Positions 50,326 through 59,525 of a DNA stretch of 64,000 nt are shown piece after piece. Positions within the stretch are counted from its first letter, which is position 1, and each line of letters begins with the position of its first letter. A model generated the notes under the pieces. The model did not search any database and was not told where the DNA came from. It saw only the letters and a list, made by a program, of their open reading frames with translations. The translations under genes were made by a program, and so were the position numbers. The DNA comes from Polaribacter sp. SA4-10. GTDB taxonomy: Bacteria > Bacteroidota > Bacteroidia > Flavobacteriales > Flavobacteriaceae. The stretch spans positions 2,827,001-2,891,000 of the forward strand of contig NZ_CP019331.1 in assembly GCF_002163835.1 (NCBI RefSeq), given 5' to 3'.

Positions 50326-52074
50326 ATGAAAAAAATATTTTTAATTACCTTTTGTTTTATTTCTGTTGCTCTTTTTTCTCAAAATATAGAACAAAATTGG
50401 AACTTTTCTTCCGTAGAAAAATCAGATGGAACCCCTGTTTTAGAAACAAAAGAAGGAGATCTGTTCTCACTTTTTGATGGAAAATTCAATTACACTATTT
50501 CTGGTAAAGACAATTTAAAAGCTTCAGGAAACTATATTCGTCAGAATAATTTGTTGATTTTTAATTTTAAAGAACCTAAAGATACTGTAAGATATTACAA
50601 TATTGTTGCTTTTGACAATGCCAGTTTAACACTCTCTGAAAATGATGTTATTTATACGTTTTCATCACCAGAATATGCTGAAACTTTACTTCCTCAAGAA
50701 GAAGTAAAATTAGTAGTAGATGAAACAAAAATAAATACAGCAGAAGCCTCTAGTTCAATAATACCAAGTGCAGGATTTTCTACAAAAAGTTTATGGAGAG
50801 GTCTTCTAGGAATGTTTTCTTTATTGCTAATTGCATTTTTATTTAGTGCAAATAGAAGAGGAATAGATTGGAAAACAGTGGGTTTAGGGTTGGCTTTTCA
50901 GCTTGTAATTGCGGTGGGTGTTTTAAAAGTACCATTTATACAAAATGTATTTGAATTTATAGGGAAAATTTTTATAGAAATTTTAAATTATACAAGAGCA
51001 GGAAGTGAGTTTTTATTTAGTGGCTTAATTACAGACATGGATTCTTTTGGGTTCATCTTTGCATTTCAAGTTTTACCAACCATTATTTTCTTCTCAGCAT
51101 TAACTTCTTTGTTGTTTTATTTAGGTGTAATTCAGTTTATAGTAAAAGCTTTGGCAATGTTATTGTCTAAAATTTTAAAAATATCTGGCGCAGAAAGTTT
51201 GTCTGTTGCAGGTAATATTTTCTTAGGCCAAACAGAAGCTCCGCTATTAATAAAAGCCTATTTAGAAAAGATGAATAAGTCTGAAATACTTTTAGTTATG
51301 ATTGGTGGAATGGCAACAGTAGCAGGTGCCGTTTTAGCAGCTTATATTGGCTTTTTAGGTGGTGATGATGAAGTGTTAAGGTTAATGTATGCAAAACATT
51401 TATTAGCAGCATCTGTAATGGCTGCTCCAGGAGCAATTATTATTTCTAAAATTTTATATCCACAAACAGAAAAAGTAAATACAGATGTACGTGTATCGCA
51501 AGAAAAAATAGGTTCTAATATTTTAGATGCTATTGCAAATGGTACAACAGAAGGCTTGCGTTTAGCAGTAAATGTAGCCGCTATGTTATTAGTTTTTATT
51601 GCTTTTATAGCAATGCTAAATGGAATTTTAGGCTGGGTAGGAGATGTCACTTCTTTAAATTCTTGGATGGCAGCAAATACTCCTTATGCGCAATTTTCTT
51701 TAGAAGCCATTTTAGGATATGTTTTTGCACCATTAATGTGGTTAGTAGGTGTTGCAACACCAGATATGGCTTTAATGGGCCAGTTATTAGGAATTAAATT
51801 AGCTGCCAGTGAGTTTGTAGGTTATATACAATTAGCAGAGTTAAAGAATGTAGCAAATGCAACTCATTTAACGTATAATAAATCTATAATTATGGCAACG
51901 TATATGTTATGTGGTTTTGCAAATTTTGCTTCTATTGGAATCCAAATTGGAGGTATTGGTTCTTTGGCTCCAGGGCAACGTAAAACATTATCAGAATTTG
52001 GAATGAAAGCCTTAATTGGAGGTACAATTGCTTCTTTAATGTCTGCTACGATAGCAGGAATGATAATAGGATAA
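50326..52074 (+). CDS. Concentrative nucleoside transporter with an extra N-terminal domain
   Basis: 582 residues. A signal peptide (about 1-18, ending LFSQ) precedes a soluble lipocalin-like beta domain (about 20-125). From about 155 on is the CNT/NupC transporter: SLWRGLLGMFSLLLIAFLFS, NIFLGQTEAPLLIKAYL, MATVAGAVLAAYIGFLG and GFANFASIGIQIGGIGSL. Typical NupC proteins have about 400 residues, so the front part is an addition. The exported N-terminus would sit in the periplasm. Nucleoside specificity not readable. Confidence 0.92.
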   Translation: MKKIFLITFCFISVALFSQNIEQNWNFSSVEKSDGTPVLETKEGDLFSLFDGKFNYTISGKDNLKASGNYIRQNNLLIFNFKEPKDTVRYYNIVAFDNASLTLSENDVIYTFSSPEYAETLLPQEEVKLVVDETKINTAEASSSIIPSAGFSTKSLWRGLLGMFSLLLIAFLFSANRRGIDWKTVGLGLAFQLVIAVGVLKVPFIQNVFEFIGKIFIEILNYTRAGSEFLFSGLITDMDSFGFIFAFQVLPTIIFFSALTSLLFYLGVIQFIVKALAMLLSKILKISGAESLSVAGNIFLGQTEAPLLIKAYLEKMNKSEILLVMIGGMATVAGAVLAAYIGFLGGDDEVLRLMYAKHLLAASVMAAPGAIIISKILYPQTEKVNTDVRVSQEKIGSNILDAIANGTTEGLRLAVNVAAMLLVFIAFIAMLNGILGWVGDVTSLNSWMAANTPYAQFSLEAILGYVFAPLMWLVGVATPDMALMGQLLGIKLAASEFVGYIQLAELKNVANATHLTYNKSIIMATYMLCGFANFASIGIQIGGIGSLAPGQRKTLSEFGMKALIGGTIASLMSATIAGMIIG

Positions 52075-52132
52075 AATGTAAGCGTGTAATTGTTTAAACG
52101 GTTACATAAATAAACAAATAAAGGATTAAACA

Positions 52133-52957
52133 ATGCGTCAATACCACGATTTAGTAAAACACGTTTTAGAAAACGGAAACGAAAAAGGAGATAGAACAGG
52201 TACAGGAACAAAAAGTGTTTTTGGGTATCAAATGCGTTTTGATTTAAGTGAAGGTTTTCCAATGGTAACTACTAAAAAGGTGCATTTAAAATCTATTGTA
52301 TATGAATTACTTTGGTTTATAAAAGGGGACACAAATATTAAATATTTGCAAGAAAATGGTGTTAGAATCTGGAATGAATGGGCAGATGAAAATGGAGATT
52401 TAGGTCCTGTTTATGGACATCAATGGCGTAATTGGAATAGTGATGAAGTAGATCAATTAAAAGAAGTAATTGCTACATTAAAAAGCAATCCAAATAGTAG
52501 AAGAATGTTAGTTTCTGCTTGGAATCCATCAGTTTTACCAGATACTTCTACCTCTTTTTCAGAAAATGTTGCCAATGGTAAAGCGGCTTTGCCTCCTTGT
52601 CATGCCTTTTTTCAGTTTTATGTTTCTGAAGGAAAGTTATCTTGTCAATTATACCAAAGAAGTGCAGATATCTTTTTAGGAGTTCCTTTTAATATTGCTT
52701 CTTATGCATTATTTACAATGATGATAGCGCAAGTTTGTGGGTATGAAGCAGGAGAGTTTATTCACACTTTTGGAGATGCTCATATTTACAATAACCATAA
52801 AGAGCAATTAGAACTGCAATTATCTAGAGATATTAGAAAATTACCAACGATAAAAATGAATCCAGCAATAAAAAATATTGAAGATTTTACTTTTGAAGAT
52901 TTCGAACTACTAGATTACAATCCACATCCTCATATTAAAGGAAAAGTAGCGATATAA
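52133..52957 (+). CDS. thyA: Thymidylate synthase
   Basis: 274 residues. Catalytic Cys156 in [54 protein letters not shown] and the [20 protein letters not shown] / [10 protein letters not shown] motifs are intact. Makes dTMP from dUMP with methylene-tetrahydrofolate. folA, which regenerates tetrahydrofolate, lies 650 bp downstream on the same strand. Confidence 0.98.
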   Translation: MRQYHDLVKHVLENGNEKGDRTGTGTKSVFGYQMRFDLSEGFPMVTTKKVHLKSIVYELLWFIKGDTNIKYLQENGVRIWNEWADENGDLGPVYGHQWRNWNSDEVDQLKEVIATLKSNPNSRRMLVSAWNPSVLPDTSTSFSENVANGKAALPPCHAFFQFYVSEGKLSCQLYQRSADIFLGVPFNIASYALFTMMIAQVCGYEAGEFIHTFGDAHIYNNHKEQLELQLSRDIRKLPTIKMNPAIKNIEDFTFEDFELLDYNPHPHIKGKVAI

Positions 52958-52958
52958 A

Positions 52959-52990
52959 AAAAAGAGCTTTCAAAATTTGAAAGCTCTTTT
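52959..52990. terminator. Bidirectional terminator thyA / CBM48 gene
   Basis: AAAAGAGCTTTCAAA / TTTGAAAGCTCTTTT perfect stem with an A run before and a T run after; serves the convergent genes. Confidence 0.92.
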
Positions 52991-53012
52991 TTACCTTTTC
53001 ATAGCATTTACT

Positions 53013-53309
53013 TTATAAAGCTAATACACTGTTTTCTGCACTTGCAAAATCATTCCAAGTAAGCCCATCAGCTTCTTCATCATTTACATAGGCACCATCA
53101 ACTAGGTATCTAAATTCATAAGAATTTTTAGACGCTAAATCAACAGTTCCTTTGAAAGTTCCGTTTTTTAATTTTTTTAATGGAGTTGTTTCAGCATTCC
53201 AATCGTTAAAACTACCAACTACCGCTACGTTGTTAGCTTCTTCAGCAAGTAAACTAAAAGTTACTTTACAAACTGGTTTGCTTTTTAAAAATTGTTTTTT
53301 AATTGCCAT
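53013..53309 (-). CDS. Stand-alone CBM48-like (isoamylase early-set) protein
   Basis: 98 residues. VTFSLLAEEANNVAVVGSFNDWNAETTPLKK and GTFKGTVDLASKNSYEFRYLVDG form a glycogen/starch-binding CBM48-type beta-sandwich as in AMPK beta or branching enzymes. No catalytic domain is attached and there is no signal peptide. Probably a cytosolic glycogen-targeting or regulatory module; partner unknown. Confidence 0.85.
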   Translation of the reverse strand: MAIKKQFLKSKPVCKVTFSLLAEEANNVAVVGSFNDWNAETTPLKKLKNGTFKGTVDLASKNSYEFRYLVDGAYVNDEEADGLTWNDFASAENSVLAL

Positions 53310-53611
53310 AATTTATTTATTTCATAATTTTTTGTAAATGTATGTAAGAATAGATATACAGCAAATGATAAATATCCTGAATTGAGAAAAATTATCATTT
53401 TAATAATTTCATTCAATAAATTATATGTTTTTCTAAAATAAATCATGAGTAATTTGCTTTATTTTTAAAATTTTAAGGAATTATTTCTACTTGATTTTCA
53501 GTGTTTTTACATCGAAATCGAATTCGTAAAATGGTTTTTAACGTCAAAATTCGATTAAAACGTCAAATCTCAAAACATTTGCTGTAATTTAGCATAAAAT
53601 CAACATGTTAT
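53310..53611. other. Divergent gap CBM48 gene / folA
   Basis: 302 bp, no ORF. AACGTCAAA occurs twice as a direct repeat (53541-53549 and 53560-53568), just upstream of TAATTTAG (about 53586-53593), a weak -7 candidate for folA. TCGAAATCGAATTCG at 53512 is partly palindromic. Possible regulator site, unproven. Confidence 0.35.
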
Positions 53612-54100
53612 ATGGTTACAATAATTGCTGCAATTGCACATAACAATGCTTTAGGGAAAGACAATGATTTAATTTGGCATTTACCTGCAGACTTAAAAAG
53701 GTTTAAAAACGTTACAACGGGGAATCATATTCTAATGGGTAGAAATACTTTTGAGTCTATTGGTAGACCTTTACCAAATAGAACTACCATTATTATCACT
53801 AGAAATGATAGCTATTTTAAAGAGGGTTGTTTAATTGCGAATAGTATAGAAAATGCGATTGATTTAGTTGAAAATGATGCTGACATTTTTCTTATTGGAG
53901 GCGCTCAAATTTATAAAGAAGCTATTGAAAAAAACTTAGCACAAAGATTAGATATTACGCTAGTTCACCATGGATTTGAGGCAGATGTTTTCTTTCCTGA
54001 AATAGATTTAACTATTTGGAAAGAAGTTACTCGTGAAGACTTTAAAGCAGATGAGAAAAATAGCTACGATTATAGTTTTGTAAGTTATCACAAAATATAG
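53612..54100 (+). CDS. folA: Dihydrofolate reductase
   Basis: 162 residues. VTIIAAIAHNNALGKDNDLIWHLPADLKRFK includes the Met20-loop region and substrate Asp/Glu pocket; GNHILMGRNTFESIGRPLPNR and LIGGAQIYKEAI bind NADPH. Reduces dihydrofolate produced by ThyA. The stop codon abuts the convergent lipoprotein gene (1 bp apart). Confidence 0.96.
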   Translation: MVTIIAAIAHNNALGKDNDLIWHLPADLKRFKNVTTGNHILMGRNTFESIGRPLPNRTTIIITRNDSYFKEGCLIANSIENAIDLVENDADIFLIGGAQIYKEAIEKNLAQRLDITLVHHGFEADVFFPEIDLTIWKEVTREDFKADEKNSYDYSFVSYHKI

Positions 54101-54538
54101 TTACCTTATTCTACCAGAAAAACCAGCGCCCAAACGCATTTTATATTTTTGTTGCGCAAACATAAAATAATTATAAAGCTTGTAGTTTACTTCATAACCA
54201 TAATTTGTATTTGGTTGGTAGTCTATTACGTTTTCATAGATATTAGCATTGTATTGAAGCGGGTTACTAGCTCTAATATTCCAATTTGTAACAAATATTC
54301 TGTTACGTGTTTCTAAATAACTTTGAGAATAATAGCCTTCTGGACGTGCAACAGAATTTAAAAATAAATTAAATCCGGGATCTATAATTATAACTTCATA
54401 CTCCAGACTATCATTTGCAATAACTACAGGTTTTTCATTTTCTGTAGTTTTATTTTTTAAAGGAGATGAACTACATGCCCATATAAATATACTAATAGAA
54501 AACAATAAGAGAAGTTGTTTTAAAAGTTTCATAATCAA
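54101..54538 (-). CDS. Small predicted lipoprotein (DUF6146-like)
   Basis: 145 residues with a lipoprotein signal: LLLLFSISIFIWACSSS, lipidated Cys at about 22. The mature part has EYEVIIIDPGFNLFLNSVARP, YYSQSYLETRNRIFVTNWN and YEVNYKLYNYFMFAQQKYKM, a pattern I associate with the flavobacterial family DUF6146. Function unknown; likely anchored in the envelope. Confidence 0.75.
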   Translation of the reverse strand: MIMKLLKQLLLLFSISIFIWACSSSPLKNKTTENEKPVVIANDSLEYEVIIIDPGFNLFLNSVARPEGYYSQSYLETRNRIFVTNWNIRASNPLQYNANIYENVIDYQPNTNYGYEVNYKLYNYFMFAQQKYKMRLGAGFSGRIR

Positions 54539-54632
54539 GGAATTTAGCCATAGTAAAGTTGCAAAAATTATTCCAAATTAGGTTGTTTTTTCATTTTTTT
54601 AACATTATTTTCATCTTTTAAAAAATGAAAAT

Positions 54633-55193
54633 ATGAAGAACAGGTGCTTTTGGTTAAATAAGGATGAAATTTATATTAAGTATCATGATAGTGAATGGGG
54701 AACACCTGTTTATGATGATGAAACCTTGTTTGAATTTCTTGTGCTAGAAACGTTTCAGGCAGGTCTAAGTTGGATTACAATTCTTAAAAAAAGAGAAAAC
54801 TTTAGAAAAGCATTTGATAATTTCGATTATCAAAAAATAGCAAAATATCCAGAGAGTAAGTACGAGTCTTTATTACAAGATGCAGGTATTATAAGAAATA
54901 AGCTAAAGATTAGAAGTGCAATTACAAACGCACAGTTGTTTATGGAGGTTCAAAATGAATTTGGTTCTTTTTCTAAATTTATTTGGAGTTATGTTGATGG
55001 TAAACCCATTCTAAATAGATTTCATAAAAAAGAAGAGATACCAGCAACTGCAGCTTTGTCTGATATGATTTCTAAAGATTTAAAAAAACGCGGATTTAAA
55101 TTTGTAGGTTCAACTGTAATCTATGCATTTATGCAAGCAACAGGAATGGTCAATGACCATACTAAAGATTGTTTTAAATACAAAGAAATATAA
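54633..55193 (+). CDS. tag: DNA-3-methyladenine glycosylase I
   Basis: 186 residues, full length. Zinc ligands C5, H18, H176 and C180 are all present (RCFWLN, YHDSEWG, DHTKDCF), and the catalytic region FQAGLSWITILKKRENFRKAF is intact. Removes 3-methyladenine in base excision repair. Its stop codon overlaps the next gene's ATG by one base. Confidence 0.96.
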   Translation: MKNRCFWLNKDEIYIKYHDSEWGTPVYDDETLFEFLVLETFQAGLSWITILKKRENFRKAFDNFDYQKIAKYPESKYESLLQDAGIIRNKLKIRSAITNAQLFMEVQNEFGSFSKFIWSYVDGKPILNRFHKKEEIPATAALSDMISKDLKKRGFKFVGSTVIYAFMQATGMVNDHTKDCFKYKEI

Positions 55194-55954
55194 TGAGTGT
55201 TCTTTCAATTCCTAAACCAGAACTAAAAAAAATAATTAGCATCTTTAATAGAGAAATTGGGCGGTTTGTCTTTTTTGTTTTTGTCTTGTTTTTTGATAGT
55301 ATTTATTTTGTTGAAAATGTAATAGATTCGCAAATTCTGATTAATGTTTTAATGCTCGCAGGGTTTATAAAAATGTATCATAGGTCAAATCCAAGAGCTA
55401 AAGAACTAATGATTTACGCCATAATTTTGGGTTTTGGTGGTGAGTATCTTTTTTCTAGAGGATTAAACATGTACACCTATAGATTAGAAAATGTGCCATT
55501 ATATGTTCCTTTAGGCCATGCCGCTTTATACGGAAGAATATTTATGTTTAGTAAAGCTTCTGTTGTTCAGAAATATGAGAAAAGTATCGTGCAATTTTTT
55601 GCAGTTTGTATTTCGCTTTTTGCGCTTTCATATTTAGTTTTCTTTGCAGATATTTTTGGATTTGTAATGACAGCAGGTGTGTTTTTATTATTATGGAAAA
55701 GACCAAAAGATCGCTTATTTTTCTTTTCAATGTATATTTTAGTTGCAATTTTAGAAATTGGCGGAACCGCTTTTGGCTGTTGGAAATGGCCAGCAACTGC
55801 ATTTGGAGTTTTTGAGTTTTTACCAAGTAATAACCCGCCAAGCGGAATAAGTTTGTTTTACTTTTTATTAGATATTGGGTGTTTTACAATTTATACACAA
55901 CGACATAAAATTGCTTGGAATCGATTAAAAAAATGGAGAAGTTTAAAAGAGTAA
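55193..55954 (+). CDS. Uncharacterised multi-spanning membrane protein (paralogue B)
   Basis: 253 residues, about seven hydrophobic segments. Homologous end to end with the protein at 24797-25567: GEYLFSRGLNMYTYRLENVP, PLGHAALYG, FGCWKWP, SNNPPSGISLFYF and QRHKIAWNRLKK are shared. The start overlaps the tag stop (TAATG), so the pair is translationally coupled, although no functional link to DNA repair is apparent. Unknown family; conserved membrane Glu, His, Tyr and Trp suggest an enzyme. Confidence 0.8.
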   Translation: MSVLSIPKPELKKIISIFNREIGRFVFFVFVLFFDSIYFVENVIDSQILINVLMLAGFIKMYHRSNPRAKELMIYAIILGFGGEYLFSRGLNMYTYRLENVPLYVPLGHAALYGRIFMFSKASVVQKYEKSIVQFFAVCISLFALSYLVFFADIFGFVMTAGVFLLLWKRPKDRLFFFSMYILVAILEIGGTAFGCWKWPATAFGVFEFLPSNNPPSGISLFYFLLDIGCFTIYTQRHKIAWNRLKKWRSLKE

Positions 55955-56000
55955 TTTTAAAAAAGCGTATATTTATAAATCAATTTAAATCAATTAACAG

Positions 56001-58031
56001 ATGAATTTTAAACATATTATTTATGCCTTTTCAATGGTGGCATTATTTGCTTCATGCGCCATAGAAAAGAAAGAAGACATTGCTACTACAGAAACAGGAG
56101 AATTTAATCATTTTGTAGAAGATTTTGCAGATATTAAAGTTTTACGTTATACAATTGCTGGTTTTAATGAGCTTACGTTAAAAGAGAAAAAGCTAGTGTA
56201 TTATCTAACACAGGCAGGTTTAGCAGGTAGAGATATTATGTGGGACCAGAATTATCGTCATAATTTAAAAATAAGAAAAGCCTTAGAAAAAATTAATAAT
56301 CGTTATAGCGGAGATAGAGAAACAGCTGACTTTAAGTCTTTTAAAGTCTATTTAAAAAGAGTTTGGTTTTCTAACGGAATTCACCACCATTATTCAAACG
56401 ATAAAATTAAACCCGCATTTACAAGAGAATATTTTGAAGATGAGTTGTTAAAAAAATCGAGAACAGAATTACCAAGAGACGTAATTGCTGTTATTTTTAA
56501 TGATGCAGATAATAAAAAGGTAAATAAAAAAGCCGGAGTAGATAATATTTTAGCATCCGCAATTAACTTTTACGCACCAGATATTACAGACAAAGAAGTA
56601 TCAGATTTCTATAAAACGGCTTACAAAGGTCCAGAAGGAAGACCTGTAGAAGCAGGATTAAATTCAAAATTAGTAAGAGAAGATGGCAAACTGGTAGAAA
56701 AAGTTTGGAAATCTGGAGGTATGTATGGTAAAGCAATAGACCAGATTATTGCTTGGTTAACAAAAGCAAAAGGAGTTGCAGAAAATGAGAAACAAGCAGC
56801 AGCTTTAGGGTTGTTAATTGAGTATTATAAAACAGGAAGTTTAGATGTTTGGGATCAATATTGTATTGCTTGGGTAACGTCTACAGAAGGAAATATAGAT
56901 TGGATTAACGGTTTTATTGAGGTGTATAATGACCCAAAAGGGTATAGAGGTTCTTATGAAACAATGGTACAAATTAAAGATTTTGACATGTCAAGAAAAA
57001 TGGCGGTTTTATCTGAAAAAGCACAATGGTTTGAAGACAATGCACCTTTAGATCCAGCGCATAAAAAAGACAATGTTGTAGGTGTTTCTTACAAAACAGT
57101 AAATGTTGCAGGTGAAGCTGGTGATGCTTCTCCAAGTACACCAATTGGCGTAAACTTACCAAACAATAATTGGATTCGTCAAGAACATGGTTCTAAATCT
57201 GTTTCTTTAGGAAACATTATTAGCGCTTACAGTAATGCAGGAGGAACAGGACGTTTAAAAGAGTTTGCTTTTGATGAAGAAGAAATTAGATTAGAAGAAA
57301 AATACGGACAAATTGCAGACAAATTACATACGGCTTTGCATGAAGTTGTTGGGCATGCTTCTGGTAAAATAAATGAAGGCATTGGGCAACCAAAAGAAAC
57401 GCTTCAAAATTATGCTTCTACCATGGAAGAAGGAAGAGCAGATTTAGTTGGTTTGTACTTTTTAATGGACCCTAAATTACAAGAATTAGGATTAACGGAT
57501 AATTGGAAAGAATTGGGAATTGCTGCTTATGATGGCTACATTAGAAACGGATTAATGGCACAATTAATTAGAATTGAGTTAGGTAAAGACATCGAAGAAG
57601 ATCATATGGTAAACAGACAATGGGTTTCTGCTTGGTCTTTTGAACAAGGACAGAAAGACAATGTAATTGAGAAAGTTGTAAAAGAGGGTAAAACCTACTT
57701 TAACATAAACGACTATGATAAATTAAGAGAAATTTTTGGAAAATTATTACGTGAAACACAACGTATAAAATCAGAAGGAGATTTTGAAGCTGCAAAAAGT
57801 TTGGTAGAAGGCTATGGCGTAAAAGTAGACCAAGCGTTGCATAAAGAAGTTTTAAAAAGAAACGAGCAATTTACATCTAAACCGTATAGTGGTTTTGTAA
57901 ATCCGGTTTTAGCACCTTTAATGGATGCTGAAGGAAACATTTTAAAAGTTGAAGTAAAACAACCAAAAGACTTTGAAGAGCAGATGTTGTTTTATTCTAA
58001 ACACTATAATTTTCTAGGAACAGAAAATTAA
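56001..58031 (+). CDS. Dipeptidyl peptidase III (M49), predicted lipoprotein
   Basis: 676 residues. A signal peptide with lipobox (FSMVALFASCAIEKK) precedes the peptidase. The zinc motif is HEVVGH (H447, E448, H452; HELLGH in most members) and the second motif EEGRAD (476-481, EECRAE-like) supplies the third ligand. The fused extracytoplasmic location differs from the cytosolic eukaryotic enzyme; it should release dipeptides from oligopeptides in the envelope. Confidence 0.93.
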   Translation: MNFKHIIYAFSMVALFASCAIEKKEDIATTETGEFNHFVEDFADIKVLRYTIAGFNELTLKEKKLVYYLTQAGLAGRDIMWDQNYRHNLKIRKALEKINNRYSGDRETADFKSFKVYLKRVWFSNGIHHHYSNDKIKPAFTREYFEDELLKKSRTELPRDVIAVIFNDADNKKVNKKAGVDNILASAINFYAPDITDKEVSDFYKTAYKGPEGRPVEAGLNSKLVREDGKLVEKVWKSGGMYGKAIDQIIAWLTKAKGVAENEKQAAALGLLIEYYKTGSLDVWDQYCIAWVTSTEGNIDWINGFIEVYNDPKGYRGSYETMVQIKDFDMSRKMAVLSEKAQWFEDNAPLDPAHKKDNVVGVSYKTVNVAGEAGDASPSTPIGVNLPNNNWIRQEHGSKSVSLGNIISAYSNAGGTGRLKEFAFDEEEIRLEEKYGQIADKLHTALHEVVGHASGKINEGIGQPKETLQNYASTMEEGRADLVGLYFLMDPKLQELGLTDNWKELGIAAYDGYIRNGLMAQLIRIELGKDIEEDHMVNRQWVSAWSFEQGQKDNVIEKVVKEGKTYFNINDYDKLREIFGKLLRETQRIKSEGDFEAAKSLVEGYGVKVDQALHKEVLKRNEQFTSKPYSGFVNPVLAPLMDAEGNILKVEVKQPKDFEEQMLFYSKHYNFLGTEN

Positions 58032-58101
58032 AAGGTTTCTTATTCCTGCTATTTGTACTGTACTAGATTCAGTAAGGCAGTAATTTAATTGATAAAGTAA
58101 A

Positions 58102-58133
58102 AAAAACCGATTCTGAGAAGAGTCGGTTTTTGT
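58102..58133 (+). terminator. Terminator of the DPP III gene
   Basis: AAAACCGAT / AGTCGGTTTT stem-loop flanked by A and T runs. It covers an upstream TTG (58130) in frame with the channel gene, which supports the later ATG as that gene's start. Confidence 0.85.
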
Positions 58134-58144
58134 ATTTTTACAAC

Positions 58145-59062
58145 ATGGCAATAAAAATAAAAGATCCAGGTTTTGGTTATAATTCTAAGCAAAACGCAAA
58201 AGATATTATTAATGATGATGGCAGCAGCAATGTAATTCATGTTAATAGAAAAAAGAATATCAACGATTTATATTCGTATTTTATAGACATTTCTTGGGCC
58301 TACTTTTTTTTACTGATTGTACTTGCATATCTTTTGGTAAACATCCTTTTTGGATTGCTGTATGTAAGTATCGGCATTGAGCAAATAACCTCGCCAAAAG
58401 AATCTTTTCTTGAAAATTTTTTAAACGGATTCTTCTTTAGCGCTCAAACCTTAACTACAGTAGGTTATGGTGGCATTGCGCCCAGCGGCATTGCGGCCAA
58501 CTTTATTGCTGTTTTTGAAGCCATGATTGGTTTGTTAAGTTTTTCATTTATAACAGGGTTATTGTATGGTCGTTTTTCAAAACCAAAAGCAAATATTAAG
58601 TTTAGTGATAACATTATTTTACGCGATTTTAAAAAAGAACGTGCCTTGATGTTTCGTTTAATGAATCGTAGAAAAACAGTAATGATTGAGCCAGAAATTA
58701 AGGTGACTTTAGCGGTTACAGAGAAAGATGTAAAAGGCAATTTTATACGTAATTTTTACACCCTAAAATTAGAGCGAGACAAGATTATGTATTTGCCAAC
58801 AGTTTGGACAGTGGTGCATCAAATTGATGAGAAAAGCCCATTGTTTAAATATTCTAACGAAGAAATAGCCCAATTAGACGCGTTCTTGTCTGTTTTGGTG
58901 AGTTATCATGAAGAATCTTTTGCTCAGAAAGTATATCAGATATATTCGTATGATTTTGATGATCTTACGGTAGATGTAAAATATGTGCCTTCTTATGGTT
59001 TTGATGCAGAAGGGTATACCGTCTTAAATCACGAAAAATTAAGTGAAGTAGAAAAAATGTAA
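58145..59062 (+). CDS. Inward-rectifier type potassium channel (KirBac-like)
   Basis: 306 residues from the ATG at 58145. Two transmembrane helices (about 46-75 and 115-140) flank a pore with selectivity filter TVGYGG (105-110) and slide-helix sequence YSYFIDISWAYFFLLIVL. A C-terminal immunoglobulin-like cytoplasmic domain (about 160-306, ERALMFRLMNRRKTVMIEPEIKV) gates the channel in KirBac proteins. Inner-membrane K+ channel; its ligand is unknown. Confidence 0.92.
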   Translation: MAIKIKDPGFGYNSKQNAKDIINDDGSSNVIHVNRKKNINDLYSYFIDISWAYFFLLIVLAYLLVNILFGLLYVSIGIEQITSPKESFLENFLNGFFFSAQTLTTVGYGGIAPSGIAANFIAVFEAMIGLLSFSFITGLLYGRFSKPKANIKFSDNIILRDFKKERALMFRLMNRRKTVMIEPEIKVTLAVTEKDVKGNFIRNFYTLKLERDKIMYLPTVWTVVHQIDEKSPLFKYSNEEIAQLDAFLSVLVSYHEESFAQKVYQIYSYDFDDLTVDVKYVPSYGFDAEGYTVLNHEKLSEVEKM

Positions 59063-59068
59063 GGCAGC

Positions 59069-59275
59069 TTACACTTCAGATAAAATACGAATTGCCATAA
59101 AAATAATGACAATTAATCCGCCGTAAATAATTACTTTTTTTCCAGCGCCTTTATAATAACGCTCATGGTTTTTAAGATCCTTTCTATAGCTCCAAATCAT
59201 TAAAGCTAAAAAAGCAATGATAAAAAAAATCATAAAAATAATTCTTCCAGTGGTAAAATAAGCACTTAAAAACAT
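59069..59275 (-). CDS. Small two-helix membrane protein
   Basis: 68 residues with two hydrophobic helices (FMIFFIIAFLALMIWSY and VIIYGGLIVIIFMAI) joined by a charged loop, RKDLKNHERYYKGAGKK. Opposite the neighbouring genes on the minus strand, converging with the channel gene at a 6-bp gap. The amphipathic design and codon use favour a real gene over chance; function unknown. Confidence 0.65.
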   Translation of the reverse strand: MFLSAYFTTGRIIFMIFFIIAFLALMIWSYRKDLKNHERYYKGAGKKVIIYGGLIVIIFMAIRILSEV

Positions 59276-59525
59276 AATTTAGGTTCTTTGTAAGTTGTGA
59301 ATTAATAAAAAAAAACACCTTAAAGCGGCGCTTTTAGGTTCCATTAAAATTGTTATTCCCGTGAAAAAAGGAACCGCAATAAAAGATTTTTGATTTTCGA
59401 ACTTTTACAAGGCAATAATCAGCAATCTTTATTAACACAAAAGTAGCCTTTATTTTTCAGAAAGTTTCTATATATTGTCTGTCTAAAATCAATAAAAAAT
59501 TGATTTTTACTAAATTATAAACTGT

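Noticed and set aside
55548..55841. 97-codon minus-strand frame inside the membrane protein gene
   Set aside because: Low-complexity antisense shadow; the plus-strand protein has a homologue at 24797-25567.
58130..58144. TTG start of the potassium channel gene
   Set aside because: Lies within the upstream terminator hairpin; the ATG at 58145 begins the conserved sequence.
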